This document shows, in pieces, positions 30,830-34,379 of a stretch of 34,379 nt of DNA. Below the pieces are notes generated by a model. It was given only the letters and a program-made list of their open reading frames with translations, had not been told where the DNA came from and did not search any database. The position numbers and the translations under genes were made by a program. Each line of letters opens with the position of its first letter. Position 1 is the stretch's first letter. This DNA is from a virus, in the IMG/VR virus record IMGVR_UViG_3300042556_001421, positions 1 through 34,379 of that record, one strand, 5' to 3'.

Positions 30830-31470
30830 TATATTAAGGATTTTTCTTTTTTTATGAAATCAAATCCAACATTGCAGGCAACTACTATTCTATCAATGTT
30901 TGAATTGGGTGCGTTGTTTGGTGCATGTGGTAAATCACCCTCCATTATAATTAAATCATCTTCTTCCGGCATAATAAAATATTCTTTTCCTGATTTACTC
31001 ATAACATATAATACACCATCTTCATTATCCATCATATCTGGCATTTGAATATAATATACAAATGTATAATTCGGAAAAAAGGATTTGTTTTCTTTATTAA
31101 TCTCTGTATGTGTATGATATTTTTCTTCATCATTATAGAAATTTGGTTGAATAGGGTTTTTAGAACGAACAACATTTACCCAAGATTCTACATTTATTTT
31201 ATTGTATGGTAGTTGTTTTTCATCATATATATTTTTGCAACTATCTATACCCAACTGAATTATTCTATATAAATTCACATCTCCACTTACTTTTCCCTTA
31301 AAATCTAAATCGTTATTCCATTCTTTTATAATTGGGTAACTATCATTTGTTGAATTTGGGATAAGACTTATAAAGTATTCTGCTTCTTTTAAGAATATGG
31401 TCTTATCCTCTAAAAGATTTAATTTAGTTTTCCAAACGAATGTGGTATCATCAAAATATATTTTTTCCAT
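30829..31470 (-). CDS. 2OG-Fe(II) oxygenase, cupin-like (PF13759-type)
   Basis: The 213-aa protein shows HTHTE (His119, His121, Glu123), a strand YTFVYYIQMP, a DGVLYVMSKSGKEYFIMPEE core, PHAPNNAP with distal His182, and RIVVACNVGF with Arg194. This order (HxH/D...H...R, with W/Y-rich strands before it) matches putative 2OG-Fe(II) oxygenases often found in phages. It differs in detail from the prolyl-hydroxylase type at 26717-27262, so the two probably act on different positions or substrates. Its ATG follows a 16-codon micro-ORF driven by promoter A4. It ends KKEKSLI and couples to the sulfotransferase by TAATG. Confidence 0.82.
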   Translation of the reverse strand: MEKIYFDDTTFVWKTKLNLLEDKTIFLKEAEYFISLIPNSTNDSYPIIKEWNNDLDFKGKVSGDVNLYRIIQLGIDSCKNIYDEKQLPYNKINVESWVNVVRSKNPIQPNFYNDEEKYHTHTEINKENKSFFPNYTFVYYIQMPDMMDNEDGVLYVMSKSGKEYFIMPEEDDLIIMEGDLPHAPNNAPNSNIDRIVVACNVGFDFIKKEKSLI

Positions 31471-31471
31471 A

Positions 31472-31522
31472 TTAAATTAAACTTTTTGTTTTTGGTTTAT
31501 TGATATCAATTATACTACTCAT
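31472..31522 (-). CDS. Possible 16-aa leader micro-ORF
   Basis: A short frame (MSSIIDINKPKTKSLI) lies between promoter A4 and the oxygenase start, ending one base before the oxygenase ATG. Its last residues TKSLI match the C-termini of several full-length neighbours. It could be a translated leader that brings ribosomes to the oxygenase start, or the fossil end and start of a lost gene whose initiation region was retained. The start ATG is preceded by AAAAAATTAAT, the same A-rich initiation pattern as other genes. Confidence 0.35.
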   Translation of the reverse strand: MSSIIDINKPKTKSLI

Positions 31523-31543
31523 ATTAATTTTTTAATAGTGCTA

Positions 31544-31575
31544 TCAATATACGATATATTTTTGAATTTACCAAA
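31544..31575 (-). promoter_or_regulatory. Class A promoter A4
   Basis: Coding strand TTTGGTAAATT-N10-TCGTATATTGA. The -33-like TTG and the -7-like TATATTGA are separated by 20 bases, as in the three other copies. It fits the Bacteroidetes TTG/TAnnTTTG promoter with one or two mismatches. It drives the micro-ORF, oxygenase, sulfotransferase and zinc-ribbon genes. A 6-bp imperfect hairpin (31532-31547) begins in the -7 element. Confidence 0.75.
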
Positions 31576-31591
31576 TAAATAATTTTTTAAT

Positions 31592-32344
31592 TTATATTAA
31601 ATTTTTATTTTTTAGTTTCAAAATTGCAATTATATCTTTCTGCACTAAGTTTAAATAATTCAATTTTTTAATTTTTATTTCCAATTCTTCGATTTTAGAG
31701 ATATCTGATACATTTTTATTTTCTAATTCTCCAATTTTAGACATATGTGACGAAATTTCATACTCTAATTTTTTAATTTTGTCTACTTGTAATAAATTTT
31801 TATCTTCTAATTTTGAATAATCATTCCAATCATATTGACTATATTGATGTGATATCATAGTTTCTAAATATTTTGAATCCATTTCTGCCAATCTATTTAA
31901 CTTATTTGATAAAACACAATCTACTTTGATAAATTCATATTTGTTATAACTATAAGTTGGTACCATATCAATTGGAAATAATTCGGACAATTGTCTTAAT
32001 TTTACAAAACGAAATTTATGAATACACCATGAATCATAAACCTGTTTATATAAAAATGGATACCAATGCCTACTTTTTTCATTTTCTAAATCATATAATA
32101 TTTCTGATATTGATTTAGGAGTGCAACCCATATCTGTATTTATTGCTGATAAAATATGTTCTTCAATTGGTCTCCATACAAATATAGTATCACTATGTAC
32201 GTTATCTTTAAGTTCGTATACATTTAAATGAATTGTTTCTATTAGATGTGTATCATCAATACTGCTCAACCAACGTGTACCACATTTACCTGGAGCAATC
32301 AAATCCAATCCGTTTTTAAAGATATATCTTTTAATGAATGTCAT
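31592..32344 (-). CDS. Sulfotransferase-like protein with C-terminal coiled coil (250 aa)
   Basis: The first ~160 residues have a sulfotransferase-type layout: LIAPGKCGTRWL (15-26) at the phosphate-loop position, FVWRPIEEHILSAINTDM (55-72) at the 3'-phosphate site, and HWYPFLYKQVYDSW and FVKLRQLSELF further on. From residue ~170 comes a heptad-rich helix with a near-duplication (SKIGELENKN then SKIEELEIKI). It is clearly paralogous to the partial gene at 33793-34379 and more distantly to 33053-33793. The Lys-Cys-Gly-Thr loop replaces the usual Lys-x-Gly-Thr/Ser, so PAPS binding is plausible, not certain. It overlaps the SGNH gene by 14 bases and ends in KNKNLI just before promoter A4. Confidence 0.65.
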   Translation of the reverse strand: MTFIKRYIFKNGLDLIAPGKCGTRWLSSIDDTHLIETIHLNVYELKDNVHSDTIFVWRPIEEHILSAINTDMGCTPKSISEILYDLENEKSRHWYPFLYKQVYDSWCIHKFRFVKLRQLSELFPIDMVPTYSYNKYEFIKVDCVLSNKLNRLAEMDSKYLETMISHQYSQYDWNDYSKLEDKNLLQVDKIKKLEYEISSHMSKIGELENKNVSDISKIEELEIKIKKLNYLNLVQKDIIAILKLKNKNLI

Positions 32345-33056
32345 AGTTTTTAGTTATTTTGTTAAATACATAATATGCAAATGCAATATTGAATTGTTGT
32401 CCCCAATGAAAATCCAATTTGCGGCCGATTTGGCCATTTGTCTCATACCATTGGTCATTTAATGTTTGCCAAAATCCTATTTCTTTTGTTAAAAATGATT
32501 TATCTTTAATAAAATCAACTTGGTGTTCCATTTCGTCCCATGTAAATACAAAATTATTACAAGGAGTCAATTTTAACAAACTATCTACTACTTCTATTTG
32601 ATTTAATTGTGAGGAAGTAGTTGAATTAATTATTTCTTGATTTTGCATCATTTTCATCAATTCTTTTGAGTTTAATTGATTATCCCAAAATTCTAATTTC
32701 ATATGTTCGTCAACTAATTGAGGGCCGACAAACCTATTAATAATTTTAATATCGTTTGGGTAAGGTTTATATGTTTTATACCAATTTGATTCTTTTAACG
32801 GAACTCTTGTTCTTCTGAAATAAGGTAAACATATTACTAACAAATCCGTTTCGTTTAAATGTGGAATAAGTTTAATCCAGTTATCTAATATTGTTTGGAC
32901 ATCTCTATTTGCAATACCATCTACGATAACATCTATATCATTCAGTTTTAATAAATTTTTAAGTCTTTCAATCCAAAACCACGAATCATCCCACCCTTTC
33001 ACATACTTACAAGGAACGGTAAACGAATCTCCAATAACAAATAATCTCTTTATCAT
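32331..33056 (-). CDS. SGNH-hydrolase-like protein, divergent
   Basis: The 241-aa protein starts LFVIGDSFTVP (block I, Ser11). Later segments VDGIANRDVQTI and LLVICLPYFRRTR fit the block II and III strand positions, and the C-terminal LDFHWGQQFNIAF supplies a possible catalytic His217 with Asp215 two residues before (DxH rather than the canonical DxxH). The block II Gly/Asn signature is weak, so it is either a divergent esterase/acyltransferase or a fold-only relative. It is coupled to its neighbours by ATGA upstream and a 14-base overlap downstream, inside a sulfotransferase-like gene pair. Confidence 0.6.
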   Translation of the reverse strand: MIKRLFVIGDSFTVPCKYVKGWDDSWFWIERLKNLLKLNDIDVIVDGIANRDVQTILDNWIKLIPHLNETDLLVICLPYFRRTRVPLKESNWYKTYKPYPNDIKIINRFVGPQLVDEHMKLEFWDNQLNSKELMKMMQNQEIINSTTSSQLNQIEVVDSLLKLTPCNNFVFTWDEMEHQVDFIKDKSFLTKEIGFWQTLNDQWYETNGQIGRKLDFHWGQQFNIAFAYYVFNKITKNYDIH

Positions 33057-33793
33057 ATTTTGGGGTGGGGGTTGGGGGGTAAAGTCGTTTTTAAAGAAAA
33101 TTTTTTATATCTCTTTTGATAGTTCTTATTATCTTCCACTTTCCACAACTTATCGGAATTAATTATCAAATTATAAAAAAATTCATCAATTGGTATATTT
33201 TTCATTAAAGATGAATAATAGTATGGATATGACAATTTAAGGTAATCCATTGCTTCATTTTTATCTATTTGAAAACCATTTGAACGACTAAAATCAAACT
33301 CCGTTGATTCATACGGTTTATGTAGATTAAGTTCCCATTCACAAAATGTAGTTAAATTTTCCAATTTTACAAATTTCACATCATTATAATCCATACTTTT
33401 TAAAAACATCTCTTTATATAAATTAAATTGATAATGACCACAACTCCAATCACAAAATCTTAAATTGTGTATTATATCCTTTTCATTGTTCTTATCAGGA
33501 TTTCTTGTCCAGTTTAAAATCAATTCGGTATGTACAGCACTTACAAGTAAATCCATTGGTGGTCGTATGATAATCCATTTAATACCATCAATGTTTAATT
33601 TTGAAAATGGACTTAAATGGTGAGTTACTTTAATTTTTGGAGGTATAACTTTAGATGTGAGTGTTGTTCCTTTTGGTAATACGATAGTTGAAGGAAACCC
33701 ACCACCATCCGGCACACCATATATGGAGTCCAAATAACGAGAACCACATTTGGCGGGAGCAAGAACCTTTTTATCGTAAAAATTAAAATGCAC
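33053..33793 (-). CDS. Sulfotransferase-like protein (246 aa), GTG start
   Basis: KKVLAPAKCGSRYLDSIYG (8-26) occupies the PAPS-loop position and WIIIRPPMDLLVSAVHTEL (73-91) the 3'-phosphate position, as in the paralogues on each side; HYQFNLYKEMF and VKFVKLENLTTF repeat the later conserved blocks. It lacks the C-terminal coiled coil. The start is GTG, overlapping the TAG stop of the preceding gene (TAGTG); no ATG lies nearby in frame. Its last residues, TLPPNPHPKI, are encoded by an exceptional C-rich run (33061-33079), so the C-terminus could shift if that homopolymer was misread. Confidence 0.6.
   Translation of the reverse strand: MHFNFYDKKVLAPAKCGSRYLDSIYGVPDGGGFPSTIVLPKGTTLTSKVIPPKIKVTHHLSPFSKLNIDGIKWIIIRPPMDLLVSAVHTELILNWTRNPDKNNEKDIIHNLRFCDWSCGHYQFNLYKEMFLKSMDYNDVKFVKLENLTTFCEWELNLHKPYESTEFDFSRSNGFQIDKNEAMDYLKLSYPYYYSSLMKNIPIDEFFYNLIINSDKLWKVEDNKNYQKRYKKFSLKTTLPPNPHPKI
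33061..33079. other. G-rich run (plus strand) in an AT-rich context
   Basis: Runs of four, five and six G on the plus strand separated by T or TT encode the Pro-rich end of the sulfotransferase-like protein at 33053. It could fold as a G-quadruplex or be prone to homopolymer errors. Confidence 0.5.
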
Positions 33794-34379
33794 TATTTAT
33801 TTAACTTTTTAAGTTGTTCGATTTCGGTTTGTAAATCCATTACCTTACACATCATTTCCAAACGAGAATCTTCCAAATCGGAATATGCTTCCCAATCCTT
33901 TTCACTATATTGTGATTTAATCATGGACTTAAGCCACTTTTCTTCTTCACTAATTAAGCTTTCCAATCGAATGTTATCTTTGGGTGATAGTAAACTTAGA
34001 GCGGATTCTATACTATCCCATTTTGGGGGTAAAGAAAGATTATACATGTTTGAAGTCCATTGCAATTCTCTTGCGGATGGAGTAAGTTCGGAAAGAGCTC
34101 GTAGTTTGTGAAATCGGAAACCGGTTTTCTCCCATATATCATATAATTCTCTATATAAGTGTGGATACCAATGTGCACAAATACCCAATTCTATTTCGGT
34201 TATAATATTCAATATATCTCTATAAGGGTCTGCAGCCGATTCGGTTTTTATTGCGGATATAAAATGTTCTCTAACGGGTCTCCATATAAAAGTAGTTCCA
34301 CTATGTACATTTTTTTGTAAATCGGTAATGTCAATTGAAAATGTAGATATACGATTTTCAACATCCAATCCCCCCAACC
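33793..34379 (-). CDS. Sulfotransferase-like protein with C-terminal coiled coil, 5' end outside window
   Basis: The frame is open to the window edge. The leftmost codons read xGG-Leu-Gly-Gly-Leu-Asp, aligning with RWLSSID in the paralogue at 31592-32344, so the TTG at 34377 is an internal leucine and about 25 N-terminal residues with the phosphate loop are missing. Conserved blocks present: FIWRPVREHFISAIKTE, HWYPHLYRELYDIW, FRFHKLRALSELTP, then a coiled coil ending QTEIEQLKKLNK. Its G+C content (hand count of bases 34021-34140: 48 of 120) exceeds that of the paralogue (bases 31681-31740: 15 of 60), which suggests a different history. It couples to the next gene by TAGTG. Confidence 0.65.
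   Translation of the reverse strand, partial: LGGLDVENRISTFSIDITDLQKNVHSGTTFIWRPVREHFISAIKTESAADPYRDILNIITEIELGICAHWYPHLYRELYDIWEKTGFRFHKLRALSELTPSARELQWTSNMYNLSLPPKWDSIESALSLLSPKDNIRLESLISEEEKWLKSMIKSQYSEKDWEAYSDLEDSRLEMMCKVMDLQTEIEQLKKLNK

Noticed and set aside
33788-34111. Plus-strand frame of 107 codons
   Set aside because: Antisense of the sulfotransferase-like gene at 33793-34379, whose conserved blocks are clear.
34375-34377. TTG at 34377 as the start of the last gene
   Set aside because: The paralogue at 31592-32344 continues upstream with PGKCGTRW; the base pattern before TTG fits a Trp codon, so the gene is cut by the window edge.
1-34379. tRNA genes, CRISPR arrays, insertion sequences, integrase or attachment sites
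   Set aside because: No cloverleaf-like segments, no regularly spaced repeats and no transposase or integrase motifs were seen on either strand by eye.

Overview
The window looks like part of the genome of a strictly lytic, T4-like contractile-tailed phage (myovirus). It is AT-rich (about 30% G+C by eye) and very tightly packed, and every gene I can support lies on the minus strand, so transcription runs from position 34379 towards 1. The T4-like assignment rests on recognisable homologues of gp5 (spike), gp25 and gp6 (baseplate wedge) and a gp55-type late sigma factor, plus genes often carried by marine T4-like phages (peptide deformylase, small heat-shock protein, HD hydrolase, carbamoyltransferase, 2OG-Fe(II) oxygenases). 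The host is probably a member of the Bacteroidota. Four near-identical promoters read TTGGTWA...N...TATATTRR, close to the Bacteroidetes TTG/TAnnTTTG promoter. Start codons are preceded by A-rich sequence and not by Shine-Dalgarno sites. The host is inferred, not shown.

Region by region, in the direction of transcription. (1) 34379-25159 is an accessory cassette of overlapping genes: three related sulfotransferase-like proteins or fragments, two classical short sulfotransferases, two SGNH/GDSL-type hydrolases, two 2OG-Fe(II) oxygenases, a radical SAM enzyme, a small zinc-ribbon protein, a 44-aa basic protein, and a 492-aa protein that looks like an ATP-grasp-like enzyme joined to a Hint (intein-like) domain and a Cys-rich C-terminal peptide. 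This is the best candidate for an undescribed system: a phage-encoded pathway modifying a peptide, protein, glycan or surface. (2) 25097-20340 is a mostly regulatory and host-takeover block: HD hydrolase, Hsp20, a 58-aa protein, a coiled-coil membrane protein, a HIGH-type nucleotidyltransferase, a DUF2061 membrane protein, peptide deformylase, a small membrane protein and the gp55-like sigma factor. (3) 20337-18634 is a NodU/TobZ-type carbamoyltransferase. (4) 18610-1400 is the baseplate/tail structural module: spike, wedge proteins gp25 and gp6, several large unassigned structural proteins including a 1543-aa one, and two proteins sharing a C-terminal domain. (5) 1398-1 holds a glycosyltransferase-like gene, a 99-aa protein and the start of a T7-type endonuclease I (Holliday-junction resolvase).

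Two promoter classes can be read from the sequence. Class A (four copies at 22544, 23967, 25126 and 31544) is conserved in sequence and spacing and sits before accessory and takeover genes; each copy overlaps or is closely followed by an inverted repeat. Class B is an ATATTTATA octamer/nonamer (coding strand) upstream of structural and late genes; it is the reverse complement of the T4 late promoter octamer and is a candidate site for the encoded gp55-like factor. Two hairpin terminators were found (2602-2628 and 23933-23966).

No tRNA, rRNA, CRISPR array, insertion sequence, integrase or attachment site was seen. There is no stretch of 300 bases or more without a gene; the longest intergenic gaps are about 70-120 bases and hold the promoters and terminators listed.
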